From contig NC_054703.1 of assembly GCF_016097555.1 (NCBI RefSeq), positions 22,704,153-22,768,152 on the forward strand: a stretch of 64,000 nt of DNA, in the 5' to 3' direction. Source of the DNA: Gigantopelta aegis (Eukaryota > Mollusca > Gastropoda > Neomphalida > Peltospiridae). Numbering within the stretch: position 1 is the first letter of the stretch; the number at the start of each line of letters is the position of its first letter. A program made the position numbers and the translations under genes. Below, piece after piece: positions 32,967 through 43,822 of the stretch. Under the pieces are notes generated by a model. The model was given only the letters and a program-made list of their open reading frames with translations, did not search any database and was not told the DNA's origin.

Positions 32967-33644
32967 CTATAACCTACCCATGATATCCATGCCATAAACC
33001 TATGTGATCATTTACTGTATTAACTCGGTTAATAACGGTATACAAATGGTATGTGTTGCTGTGGATGGGTCATTTGCTTACAAGCCAACAAGACCCGTGT
33101 ACATGAGCGTAACGTTTTCAAAGATTTGTTTAAAATGCGTGACGTCAAACTAATTTGTGCCAATTAGTTCTCATCGCTGGAAAAATCAAGAGTGACCAAG
33201 TGTGGGTGTAGGAACTATTTTTTACGTGCCATATCCAAACAACGTTCAGGCACGCCCAGCCCTGACATCGCCAGTGACTAATTCCGGGACAACGTGTGTG
33301 TGTGTGTGTATGTGTGTGTGTGTGTGTGTGTGGTGGGGGAAGGGAGTCAGTTTGAGGTTGGCTGAAATTTGGAAAAATTTAGTGAAGTTGTGAAGTTGAG
33401 AATAACCATGTCTGGTCAGGTTTATCGGGTGTGTTTGTTTAATCCAATATCCTGGGAGAAAGAGCTGGACAACAGGGGTTGTCCTTTTTCGGGTATCTTT
33501 CCCCCAGGCAGGCAAAGGCACATACATAAATCAATGGGCCTGTTGATATTAATACAAATGGTATAGCCACTAACGCTATATAGAAACACCTAGCGTAAGT
33601 AATTGTGGTCTGTGGCCAGATGCTTCGCTACAAAGATGTAGGAC
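32613..33644. other. Gene-free stretch, end of block B and unique flank
   Basis: 32708-33165 is the end of block B with an (ATT)n run. 33294-33333 is a GT microsatellite. From 33166 to 33644 no gene or known repeat is recognised. Confidence 0.5.
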
Positions 33645-34370
33645 TTGCGAAAGAGAATCTCCGTGATCCTGTGGATAGTAGCGTTGTCCATCGCCGCTAT
33701 TAGTAGGCCCATTCGGGAGATTCACTCGTTGCGATACGTCAACACGATTCCAGTCGTCCTAGACTCCGGTAGAGTAGGGTACATCGCGAATTCGTCGCCT
33801 CCGTACGACTCTGAAATATCTCTCCTGGAGTTTCGGCTGTAGCTCTAACGCGTCGTTGGTATGTGCGATGAGGTAATTCGGGAATGGGTGACGCCGCTTG
33901 GCTGTCTGCATGGACCAGCTGTGATTGTGGAGGCCTGTCCCGGTCTTGTTCAGCAACCGTGACACTTCCAAGTCCAAATACAGTCCACACCATTCCCAGT
34001 CTGGAGCTCCACGCGGTAAGACGTGTTTGTTTCGCTTGTGCACACTGCACGTGCTTTCGTGTGCTCGACTTGGGGGTCCTTCGTTTCGTTGTTTTTGTCA
34101 GCGAAATGAAGTTTTCTACAGGGATGTATGCGGTCATTGGAACTGATTGAATGCTGGAACGCTTCTCGTTTCGACAGCCTGCACCACCAGGTTGGATTCT
34201 TTTTTAGCGAGATTCTTTGCCTCCACGTCATTTCTCCGTCTGACTGTCTGACTGTCGACTTGTTTTTTTTTCGTGACTCGTATGACGGCCATTCTGCAGA
34301 ACGCCACGGTTGTTCGCGTTTAGTCTCTACATGTCCGAGCCTGTCCTAGCAGCACTGGAAGATTGACCGC
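33645..34370 (+). other. CpG-containing segment with an unassigned short ORF
   Basis: This stretch is clearly less AT-rich than its surroundings and rich in CG dinucleotides. An ORF of 65 codons (33645-33842) starts with a hydrophobic stretch (SVILWIVALSIAAIS), so a signal peptide is possible, but nothing downstream is recognisable. Several other short frames overlap on both strands and none is convincing. It directly precedes LINE-tail-like sequence, so a retroelement 5' or internal part is the simplest reading. Confidence 0.3.
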
Positions 34371-35095
34371 CCCACTCTAAGGAGAAATTGGAAGTGGGGT
34401 CGGCCCCTACTACTCTTTTTTTCTAGACTTTACCTTGCCTTATAGTGATACCATCTCGTATCCTTCGGAGTTGGGCCCGTCCGCACCACTACACCAACCC
34501 ATGACGACTATACTATACACTTGTCTGCTACTCCCTCTCGTTCAGACGGATCCGGCTTCTCAATATCTGTATTTCAGCACAGCACTACACCTTCAACGTC
34601 TATCGACTGTCAATCTAGGGGTTTTCTTGACGGGATGCAACCCATCTCGTCCCTTTAAGCTGTGCACCCAAACGGCCTTAACGAGACCACTAGCGTGGAC
34701 ATATCGATCGGACTTTAAACTTTTAGATCTGCGTTCAAAATTTTATGTCGAAATTACTTCTTTTTTGTTTTAATATTAGTAAATAGTCCGATCCTCTCTT
34801 CTTTCTCTTATTTACTTTTGGACTGTCCTAAAATGCTCCAAATTATATAAATCTTCGGCCGAGCAGTTAATTCTTTCTCTTTTTTATTGGCTTGTAACCT
34901 TCTTTTTTTTTTTTTTTTTATTCTATTAACTTTTTTACTAATTGCTATTTTCAAAATTCTGCCCATTTTCAAGCCCCCCCCCCCTCCATCCCGAGTCAGG
35001 CCACCGATCTTATCGGAGGTCGGACTCGGGATGGGCGTGTTCGAAACTCTGGTGGTATATGGGCACGTTAAACTAGTTATCATCATCATCAGTCC
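34371..35095 (+). repeat. Probable LINE 3' region with (ATC)n end
   Basis: Contains 'GGAAGTGGGGTCGGCCCCTA', a repeat phrase I associate with mollusc non-LTR elements, then a pyrimidine-rich 3' UTR and the ending 'GGGCACGTTAAACTAGTTAT' with ATC units, typical of CR1/L2-like tails. The hairpin 'ATCCCGAGTC' / 'GACTCGGGAT' (34990 and 35023) fits a 3' stem-loop recognised by the reverse transcriptase. No reverse transcriptase domain is seen upstream. Confidence 0.6.
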
Positions 35096-36519
35096 AAACT
35101 TCCGAAATCCAAATCCGATAATTCCCGACCACCGATGACCTCTGGCATAAGCCGATTAATTGCGGCGAAAACCGACCACCTCCAACTCCCTGCGATATTG
35201 ACGACCATCCCCCTCTCCTTAAACGTCGGCTCCATTGTTACTATCACTAATCGTCAACAAAAGACGAAAGCAATTCCATAGGGTTCTTTATTGAGGGTAG
35301 TCTGTCACAAAACCCTGTAAAACAATAGCAATAATCTTAAAATATATAAAACACGATGATACATACATCCGCATAAAAAGATACTAAAGTTATACAAATA
35401 TACTCTCACGTTATACAAATATATGTATACTCTCTGCAGTATGTTTATAAACAAAATAGAATACTCTTGATTAAAAACACAATTAGATATACTAATTGAA
35501 TAAGCGCTACTTCAAGCATATAATTAAATATTTATTAATTTAACGTTATTAAATAACCCATATGGTAACATATTCTCAATGTAGAAAAGTAAACATTAAT
35601 AAATAATCTAAACTAACTTATATTCACAATATAATGAAAAATAGACATTTGCACAGTACACAATTAGCACGAGCAGTGAATATACTGCACGGGCCGTGAC
35701 CTGAAGAAACAAACAATAGTCTACCTTTCGATGTTGTCGTAAGGGCGACACAGAGATTGAAGGTCTTGATCAGTTAACTATAAAACAAATACAGTAATAA
35801 TAAAACATGGATCACAACTGTTACATAGCATACATAATATATACAAATACAGGCATTTTCGATTTCGTATTGACATGCTAAATGAATACTATTAATTATT
35901 AATCATTCAGCTACAACAAGGTTTATTATAATTATACTTTAATTATTACACCTATATACATCTTTAGATATAACTGCATATATAATCCAACTATTAAATA
36001 AGCCAGCATTACTTCTTAACTAAATAACGTTTATGTCTAATTCTTCACACAGATTTATATTTAATACTAACTATAATTTACAAAACTGCAATTACTTCTT
36101 AATGATATTTGAAGTTATGCATATTAGTATAAAGAACTGCAAATAAGAAAGTGTAAATAAAACTAACCTCAGGATTTCAAAGATGGCGAACTTTTTAGAG
36201 TAGGAAAAACATGTCTTCTTGCCAGGTGAGATTTTGAAAAGAGTAATTGGTCACCAGTTGGCTTAGCCAAATTAGCCAATCGCAGAGCCGTGGTCGGTGT
36301 CACAGGCCACTGGTCAAAAGCCAAATACCATCCCAAGCTGCAGTTACTGATCCAAAAAATGAACCCACTAATTAAAACTCAGTGCAGGTGTGCTTGTGTA
36401 CTGTGCAGTGCAATAGCTTAAAATCACTAAAATACCATCTGGTTACATATGTCGCTGTTCATGCACGATCGAATTTATTGTTATATTGTAACCAGTCATT
36501 CATGCAATAACTCAGCTTT
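35096..36519. other. AT-rich gene-free stretch
   Basis: No exon, no repeat shared within the window and no open frame of note. 'TTCAAAGATGGCGAAC' near 36177 and a short CG-containing segment (36210-36320) are the only breaks in base composition. Confidence 0.45.
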
Positions 36520-36645
36520 TCTATGCACCATCCCACAGGCAGAGTAGTACATAACAAAGGCTTTGATATACCAGTCGTGGTGCACTGGCTGGAACGGGAA
36601 ATAGCCCAATGGGCCCACTGACGGGGGTCGATCCCACACCCTCCC
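36520..36645 (-). repeat. SINE A, body and part of head, reverse
   Basis: 'CACCATCCCACAGGCAGAG' to 'GGGGTCGATCCCACACC'; runs into the AGT microsatellite. Confidence 0.82.
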
Positions 36646-36654
36646 GCTCCGAGA

Positions 36655-36718
36655 AGAAGTAGGAGTATGAGTAGCAGTAGTAATAGTGGTGGTAGTAGTA
36701 GGAAAAGGAGTAGTAGTG

Positions 36719-36756
<38 letters not shown>

Positions 36757-36867
36757 GGTGGTGGTGGTAGTAGTAGTAGTCGGAGTAGGAGTGGTGTGCT
36801 GGTGGTGGTAGTGGTAGTAGTAGTAGTAGTAGTTGTAGTAGTAGTAGTAGTAGCCATAGTAATATTA

Positions 36868-36928
<61 letters not shown>

Positions 36929-36959
36929 CCTCGTCGTAGTAGTAGCCATAGTAGTATTA

Positions 36960-37021
<62 letters not shown>

Positions 37022-37035
37022 ATAGTAGTAGTAGT
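36655..37035. repeat. (AGT)n / (GGT)n microsatellite, ~380 bp
   Basis: Imperfect AGT array with GGT patches, in three parts separated by 'CCATAGTAATATTATAG'-like breaks that themselves repeat. Poly-Ser and poly-Thr frames across it are artefacts. Confidence 0.97.
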
Positions 37036-37204
37036 ATCATATGTATACTAAAAGGCTAAAGTTATTGTGAAATGGATTATTTGGAGTAATACATTAGTGA
37101 ATGGATTTATGGACCTAAACCAGAGAAAATGTGTCTGAAACAGCTCTAGGTGGGAGCCGGTACAGGGATACGAACCCAATACCTACCAGCCTTATGTCCG
37201 ATGA

Positions 37205-37205
37205 T

Positions 37206-37236
<31 letters not shown>

Positions 37237-37250
37237 GGGGGGGGGGGGGA
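37205..37250. repeat. (GT)n and G run
   Basis: Short microsatellite in front of a SINE head. 37150-37204 before it is a piece of a type B/D head ('GGTACAGGGATACGAACCC'). Confidence 0.9.
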
Positions 37251-37340
37251 GGAGGGGTAACTCAATCGGTTGAGTGCTTGCTCGAGGTGCTGGCGTTGCA
37301 GAATCGAACCAACTCGGTGGATCCATTCAACTGATGAGGT
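37251..37340 (+). repeat. SINE C head only
   Basis: 'TAACTCAATCGGTTGAGTGC' and 'GCAGAATCGAACC'; the body is absent and replaced by G/T runs. Confidence 0.75.
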
Positions 37341-37409
37341 GGTTGTTTTTTGGGGGTTTTGTTGGGTTTTTTTGTGGGGTTTTTTTTTTTGGGGGGGGGG
37401 GGGATAACA

Positions 37410-37667
37410 GCCAGGTCAGCTAGTCTGTCTCTAGTCATGGTAATACGAGGCTATGTGTGTATTCGTCTAAGGCAGGAGAACGATCTCTCTGCCTCTGTAC
37501 TGCCTATGGGTAAGACAGCAAGGATCTTTAGAAGCTCTCTGATGTTGGGAAAGAACATGTTGTCTGCGTGTTCGGAAAGCAGAGTGGGCACGGGAATATG
37601 TTTGAAATGTAATTACAATCGTTAAAAAGTTTCTGTTAGTCGATAACATCTTAAAAAGTGCAGACAA
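37410..37667 (-). pseudogene. hAT transposase C-terminal (dimerisation) relic, copy 1
   Basis: Decayed copy of 39807-40100. Fragments such as FPNIRELLKIL and the Cys-Leu-Arg-Arg block are readable in the minus strand but not in one frame. It lies directly 3' of the sushi exon, as in copy 2, so both were duplicated together. Confidence 0.65.
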
Positions 37668-37706
37668 CTCAGGAATGTCCCTTTAATAATAACCTAATGC
37701 CCTTAC

Positions 37707-37886
37707 CAGTACATGACATGTTCACTGACGTCCATTGTCCAGTCGATTCACACGTGGATGACGTCATGGTTCCGTTAGACATGACGTAACCAACGTCACA
37801 AATGTAATTGGCTACTGAATTAAACTTTGTCCCATTCTTAGACTTGATGGCATTTGGAACAACGAGAGGCTCCCCGCAATTAATGC
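37707..37886 (-). CDS. Sushi (CCP) domain exon, copy 1
   Basis: A 180-bp exon with acceptor ATTTCAG and donor CTG|GTAAGG. It encodes one sushi module of about 60 residues: INCGEPLVVPNA, KFNSVANYICDVGYVM, STCESTGQW and SVNMSCTG. The four Cys, the Tyr before the second Cys and the Trp before the last Cys are in family positions, and an exon of this size for one module is typical. Sushi modules act in extracellular adhesion and complement-like proteins. Both splice sites and the frame are intact, so it may be a live exon of a larger minus-strand gene whose other exons lie outside. Confidence 0.8.
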
Positions 37887-38029
37887 CTGAAATGTTAATA
37901 TTTATGTTAAAAATAGAATTTGGCAATCAGTTGTGTTGATGGTTAATTAATGAAAATGTTATACATATAACCAGCACTGGTATAACGTTTCTCTTAAAAA
38001 CGTCCAAGTATATTTCCATTACTATTAGG

Positions 38030-38190
38030 GGTGTCTCGATACTTCTAATTCACAATACCAGTGGCGGATATAGAAAATAATAAGGGGGTGGCTCGATTGG
38101 GATGGAGTGAACCGGAGGAGGCTGAGCCATGGTGGAGTTTCTTGGGACAAAGCCCCCTGCAGTTTTGGCATCCTGGACATTTTAACGCCT
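38030..38190 (+). repeat. Fragment of a CAGTGGCGGAT-type element, copy 1
   Basis: 'CAGTGGCGGATATAGAAAAT' to 'CCCCTGCAGTTTTGGCATCC'. The start resembles the common hAT-like MITE end 'CAGTGGCGGATCCAG'. It recurs at 40565-40700 within the duplicated unit. Confidence 0.55.
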
Positions 38191-39806
38191 TATTTCACTG
38201 ATTTCCGAGGATTTAATTTCTAATTAAAGTCGGACGCCCTACTTTTAGCCCGCGAAAATTAATTCTAATTTTGGTTAATTTACAAAACTGTAACACTCTT
38301 AGATCACGTTTTTATAAAAATAGAGTGAAAAAGCATGTTTTATATCGATAAATACCATGGGAATCCCCGTGACCCAATTACTGGAAATAATTTTGAAAGT
38401 TAGTATTATGATGTCACCGGTATATGTCGCTCGAAGCCTATGTCACGACACATTTCCCAGAGTGCACACAGACTTGGGGTGCATTTCTTTCACCTCTCCT
38501 GTGCATGTTCCAATTGTTCTGACCTGAACAGCGAAAGGAATGAGTTTGGGTGCTTCTGTTGAGACAGTGGCTGCTGCAGCAATCATGTTACTTGAATCAG
38601 AATAAGACGACAATGATACTCCGTCACTGGCCATGTTGACTATACTACAGAGTTTGAAATGATACATTTTATATATAAACCGCAATTAACCTACATTTGC
38701 TATTCGGCACCGGGTACTATTGGTTTTAAGGGTTTGTAACGTTTTGTATTGAGATACTTACTTGTCTGAACTTTATTGTTAATGAAAATGTTCAAGAACA
38801 GTGAAGAAAAACCTCGGAAATGAATGACAAGGAAACGCCAACAAATCGGATGTTGATTGCGCGAACCGTGCACGAGAAAACAAACCGAACCAAATTGATA
38901 ACGGCCACGTGGTATACCAACGTATGTGACGTTGAAACGTGAAGATCCCCTCTAAAAATAGATTAGACCATGTCTGCTCAACGGTTTTTGTTTTCTCAAA
39001 CGCGCGTGCGTTTTTAAGAAATACGAAAAATGCATTTTGTGGTATTACAAACACCAGGATTACCAGGGTTACCAAAAAACACTTCAGGTGAATGCAAACA
39101 TATATTCTAAATAATAAAATGTAACTAAAGTGCAATTTTATTTGTGAGAAAATGGATTTAGTAGCGAAAAACAAAGGCATAATGGTCAACAACTAGGGCG
39201 TGTCCCTTTAATAATTTCATAAAGTTGATAACTTTTTGCCGTTTTTCTGATTGACACCAAAATATATAGAAAACAATTTAATTGTGTCCGTATCGATGCA
39301 AGTCATACTCCATTCATTTGTACACCTGACTGACGACAGGCATATCATTTTCGCTAACGGAATGGCTTTTTTTCATCTTCCTGAACAAAACTTTGCAGTA
39401 ACAGTATACCCGGTATATTAATTTTATCATCTGATCATAGGAGTGACGAATTGCGGCAGAAGACAGAGTTGAATGGACATCAATACGAAGCCAACACTTT
39501 TGATGACATGCACTTACAAATGACCAACTAATCAATTTATATTATATTGTTCATGAAAGACGACGAAAAAAGCACAGCATATATTGCAATAATGATGATT
39601 TTATTTTCAACCACAACACAATTAATCCCCCTTTACACAAGGCCACAACCGAGAAAGGTCATACCATTCAAATCATTAACAGTGGAATTAGTGCCTGTTT
39701 TTAAATGGTATAAATGTAATTAATTGCAAGGTTAACGCGATTTATCTGGCAACAGTGGTAATAAAAGAAGAATCCCGGTGAACAAGAAGTGCAGGTATTT
39801 AAATAA
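38191..39806. other. Gene-poor spacer between the two sushi units
   Basis: An 80-codon minus-strand ORF at 38443-38685 contains MASDGVSLSSYSDSSNMIAA and reads like a possible first coding exon (Ser/Ala-rich, then CTGEVKEMHPKSVC), but I cannot assign it. Nothing else is recognised; the rest is AT-rich. Confidence 0.35.
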
Positions 39807-40100
39807 TTAGTCAAGCAATAAGGACCCGGGTTGCATGCGGCGTGGATGCAAAGCCACAAACCTGTCACAAATCTGCTTTGTGCTCACTGCACTAGAAAAT
39901 CCATGCATTGCGATAAAAGCAAGGTCAGCTAGTCTGTCTGTAGTCATGGTAGTACGAAGCCATGTGTGTATTCGTCTAAGGCAGGAGAACGATCTCTCTG
40001 CCTCTTTACTGCCTATGGGTAAGACAGCAAGGATCTTTAGAAGCTCTCTGATGTTTGGAAAGAACATGTTGTCTGTGTGTTCGGAAAGCAGAGTGGGCAC
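39807..40100 (-). pseudogene. hAT transposase C-terminal (dimerisation) domain, copy 2
   Basis: An open frame of 97 codons with FFPNIRELLKILAVLPIGSK, EAERSFSCLRRIHTWLRTTM and RLADLAFIAMHGF. This is the hAT family C-terminal dimerisation region, also found in ZMYM- and THAP-type proteins that derive from hAT transposases. Upstream DDE and zinc-finger parts are absent. In live hAT transposases this helical region builds the oligomer that binds the transposon ends. It lies 3' of the sushi exon on the same strand; it could be captured in that gene or be just a nearby relic. Confidence 0.75.
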
Positions 40101-40215
40101 GGAAATATATTTGATATGTAATTACAATCGTTAAAAAGATTCAGTTAGTCGATAACATCTTAAAAAGTGCAGCTAACTCAGGAATGTCCCTTTAATAATA
40201 ACCAAATACACTTAC

Positions 40216-40395
40216 CAGTACATGACATGTTCACTGACACACATTGTCCAGTCGATTCACACGTGGATGACGTCATGGTTCCGTCAGACATGACGTAACC
40301 AACGTCACAACTGTAATTGGCTACTGAATTAAACTTTGTCCCATTCTTAGACTTGAAGGCATTTGGAACAACGGGAGGCTCCTCGCAATTAATGT
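40216..40395 (-). CDS. Sushi (CCP) domain exon, copy 2
   Basis: Same 180-bp exon as copy 1 with both splice sites kept (TTTCAG, CTG|GTAAGT). It encodes INCEEPPVVPNA, KFNSVANYSCDVGYVM, STCESTGQC and SVNMSCTG. The conserved Trp before the last Cys is a Cys here (GQC against GQW), which would leave an odd number of Cys and weaken the fold; the Gly of CGEP is Glu. It lies 2.5 kb upstream of copy 1 in the gene's direction: either two tandem modules of one protein or a gene copy. Confidence 0.78.
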
Positions 40396-40564
40396 CTGAA
40401 ATGTTAATATTTATGTTAAAAATAGAATTTAGCATTGGCAAATATATTATGACATTCAGTTGTATTGATGGTTAATTAATGAAAATGTTATACATATAAC
40501 CAGCACTGGTATTACGTTTATCTGAAACGTCCAAGTATAGGGGTGTCTCGATAGTTCTAATTCA

Positions 40565-40700
40565 CAATACCAGTGGCGGATCTAGAACATAATAAGGGGG
40601 TGGCTCGATTGGGATGGAGTGAAGCGGTGGAGGCTGAGCCATGGTGGAGTTTTTGGGGGCAAAGGCACCTGGAGTTTTGGCAATCTGGACTGTTGAAGTT
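40565..40700 (+). repeat. Fragment of a CAGTGGCGGAT-type element, copy 2
   Basis: 'CAGTGGCGGATCTAGAACAT'; partner of 38030-38190. Confidence 0.55.
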
Positions 40701-41682
40701 CTGCGATAAATACAAGGAAAACACAAATGAATGTTACTTATGTAAATACTGTACAGAAGGTAAATGACCATGCAGAATATGAATTAATGGATTTGTTTTC
40801 TACGGGATTTTGTTAAGAAACACATATATGGATAGGCCAGCTATGTAGAGATAATGCTAATGTGTAGATGGCAGACGACAGATTACCTATTAACTCATCT
40901 TATTGTACATGCAAACATAAATAAATAAACTGTATTGGTACAGTTGAACTTGTAGCACTGTGACAATATTACTTTCTGGTCTGTCCCATGTCCTAACGTG
41001 AGTACTTATTTGATTCTTTGTCAAATTAACAACAACTAGTGCAACAAAACTGGGTTAATATTAGAACCAAAATATGCTTAGCTATCTAGATCATTTAATA
41101 ATTTGTATTAATCAGAAGAATAATAGAATATATGTTTAACGACACCCCAGCACGGAAAATACATCGGCTATTCGTTGACAAACTATCATAAATCCAAAAT
41201 ATTAAGTGATGATCAATATATTAATCAGAAGTAATTATCTGAAGAAAGGCTGTTACTTTGAACTAACTCTGTACTGGGAAAATAGTTTTACAATTGTCGA
41301 CAATAACATATCGATGATAAAAACAAGTCCGAAAGCAGCTACTCCGTCCTTTAGCTTTTCTTGTTTGGGGATATCCTCTCATTAGTCTAGCCGTAGCAAA
41401 AGAGTTTGTTCATTTCTGGATGAACGTTAAAATGACGTCAGTCAGTGAACATTCATATCTGATGACGCCGCTATATTATTGAACGTTATTGTTTTATAGC
41501 CAAAACAATAATTCAAAATGAAATATGAACTTTCAACGATATTATTAGTAAGTATTTTAAAATTTAATAAAGAGTGTCTGTTATTTCTTTTACGTTCATC
41601 AGGGTGTGAATAAAACAATAAAAATCGTCTGCAAAGTTATTCGTGAACAGATTGTTGATGGTGTATTCTAAATGGTTAAATA
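40701..41682. other. Gene-free stretch
   Basis: 41131-41190 is a short piece of the LINE tail ('GTTTAACGACACCCCAGCAC'). 41380-41610 is a copy of the CRE-rich hairpin repeat, with one hairpin arm only. Otherwise nothing is recognised. Confidence 0.5.
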
Positions 41683-41993
41683 CACTCTGTCCAAAAAGAA
41701 ATGCATAGGTGATAAAAAAAAATATAAAAAAGAGTTTGATTTAAAAAAAAATAAAAAAAATGTTTATACAATGTTGCTGAATGATCATGTTTGTTAATGT
41801 TCCTGGAATGGGACAGCATGCCCAAATGCACCCTAAAACAAATTTTACGTACGTTGTGCCATGTTGTGTGACAATTGCAGGACAATCGGCGTGAAATGGT
41901 CAGATTTTGGCGAAGATTGGGGTAGTTGGGTATTTAAAGCTGCAATGCTCGCATTGATGCTTCATTTCCATTTCGACGTAGTCGAGTTACAAG

Positions 41994-42851
41994 ATGTCAA
42001 GACTAAGCCTGCCGAATCGAAACATTGCAATAGGCCGTCAACAGTTAGATGAATCACCGTCAGCAGTCGCACGCCACATGAACGCCCATCAGAGCACCAT
42101 TTCACGTCTCTGGGACAGGTACCAGCAGTTTCAATCAGCTGAAGACCGGCCCAGAAGTCGAAGACCTCGCACAATAACTGCAGCACAAGACTGCTACATC
42201 CGGGTTCTGCACTTGCTTCACCGAACTGCCACAGCAACGAACACTGCTGGACGTATACCTGGTTTGAGAAAGGTGTCTGCACAAACCATTCAGAACCGAC
42301 TTCGTGAAGCTGGTTTACGGGCTAGGAGACCGTATGTTGGCCCCGTCCTGCGACGTCAACATCGACATTTACGTGTTCGCTGGTGCACGAATGTACAGCG
42401 GTGGAACTTGGGAAACTGGCGGCGAGTATGGTTCAGCGACGAGTCACGTTTCCTTCTAGAGCGACGTGATGGACGACAACATGTTTACAAACGCCACAAT
42501 GAACGTTTTGCCAACAACTGTGTCGCCCAAGTTGACACATTCGGTGGAGGGAGAGTCATGATGTGGGGAGCTATCTCATACACCGGCAGAAGTGAACTTG
42601 TGTTCGTACAAGGCAACCTGACAGCTGTACGCTACCGGGAAGAAATTCTTCGCCGTCACTTGCTTCCCATTTTGGATTGACAGAGAGAACTCTTTCAGCA
42701 GAACAATGTCAGGTCGCATAAGGCACGTGCAACAATGGATTTCCTACAGAATGTGCTGCCATTAATGTGCTGCCATGGCTATCAAGATCGCCAGATCTCA
42801 ACCCCATTGAACATCTATGGGACGAACTGGACAGACGTGAACGCCAGCGTG
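41994..42851 (+). pseudogene. Tc1-type transposase, interrupted
   Basis: Opens MSRLSLPNRNIAIG with a paired-like helix-turn-helix (STISRLWDRYQQF) and the usual RLREAGLRARRP linker, then the catalytic core starting VWFSDESRF. The frame stops at 42680 after LLPILD. Further sequence to 42851 still reads as transposase (RSHKARATMDFLQN, then SPDLNPIEHLWDELDRRERQ in another frame). The second catalytic Asp reads Asn (QNNVRSH against QHDNARPH in the family). The Polinton-like element sits near the 3' end of the gene; the last 50 codons, ending GGRTRY, continue at 49263-49418. Dead for several reasons. Confidence 0.88.
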
Positions 42852-43165
42852 AGTAGTATATTTTGTACGTAGCGGAGACAACAAAGGAAATACAATGGAG
42901 TCACCTCCAATACAATGGATATGCACCTCCGGAACAATGGGTCCCCAATCCGCAACAATGGATGTGCACTTATTGTCTTTTACGGTTCAGTGGAGCGTAT
43001 AATTGGGGGTTTTCCGGTTCAGTGGAGCGGATAATGGGGTTTTCCGGTTCAGTGGAGCGTATAATGGATTTTTTAACAAAAGAAGTGCACCTATTGTGTT
43101 GAGAGGATGACTGGCAATTTTTCAAATTTTGCCTGGAAGGATAACTTTTGGCGGGAAAACAACGC
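42852..43165 (+). repeat. Left terminal inverted repeat of the Polinton-like element
   Basis: Matches 48975-49262 inverted. Inside are three direct copies of a ~30-bp unit built on 'CCGGTTCAGTGGAGCG' (about 42979-43070). Confidence 0.88.
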
Positions 43166-43478
43166 CTTCTATTGAAAGGGGGTTTTAACAGGTATTTTTA
43201 AACGCCGTTGTGACAAGTGCGATGGGGTCGATCCGAAAGTGCGCTGTGACGTCATCGAAGTGGGTTTTTCGCTGGATTTATTTATAAATGTGTTGCAACA
43301 CGTCTTTTGTTGACGAAAACCGCCCCAAACCGGTTCCAGTCGTTTTAGCCAATCGCAATCGCGCAGTTCAACGAACGCGTTTGAATGTAGCCTACCTTAT
43401 CGGTTTTATTTCACCAAGCAGCTAGTATAAAGCTTCCTCTTGCATATAGTAATCTTCATTTGAGTAAATGCATTCGAG

Positions 43479-43700
43479 ATGAGCAAACAGTATTCGTGGA
43501 TCATTGTGGCACACCCACGACGTGAACCAGAGAGAGTGATATCGGAGGATTCCCAGTGGTATAAAAGCAAGTCTGAAGCTGTCGACTCACTCAAACGTGT
43601 TATAGCTCGTGGTGTTGACATTCCAGATTGTTGGGGAGGACCGTACTATTTTATAGTAAGTCGATCTGCGTACGTTGGAAATTATCACAGACTTGATTAA
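43479..43700 (+). CDS. Small ORF of the Polinton-like element, unknown
   Basis: A 73-residue frame, MSKQYSWIIVAHPRREPERV, with SKSEAVDSLKRVIARG and WGGPYYF. Mixed hydrophobic and basic; I do not recognise it. Position between the terminal repeat and the ATPase suggests an early or accessory gene of the element. Confidence 0.4.
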   Translation: MSKQYSWIIVAHPRREPERVISEDSQWYKSKSEAVDSLKRVIARGVDIPDCWGGPYYFIVSRSAYVGNYHRLD

Positions 43701-43822
43701 CGAAACTGTGAGTTATTTTTCCCTTCTTAAGGATGGAACTATAAAACGAAGACGGCTGTATTGATTCAAGCATCACTCAAACAGGCCAAGGCGTTGATAG
43801 AAACGTCACCTGAATAAAATCC

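Larger units (their letters stand above)
28698..33165 (+). repeat. Duplicated block B (PAN + lectin exons)
   Basis: Paralogue of block A in the same orientation, about 18-22 kb away. Its upstream part (24588-28700) is paralogous to the region before copy C, so B carries the longest version of the duplicated unit. Confidence 0.85.

Noticed and set aside
34887-35138. 83-codon frame with poly-Phe and poly-Pro
   Set aside because: T run and C run in a LINE 3' region; no conserved protein.
36459-36949. Poly-Thr/Leu/Ser frames
   Set aside because: AGT/GGT microsatellite read in different frames.
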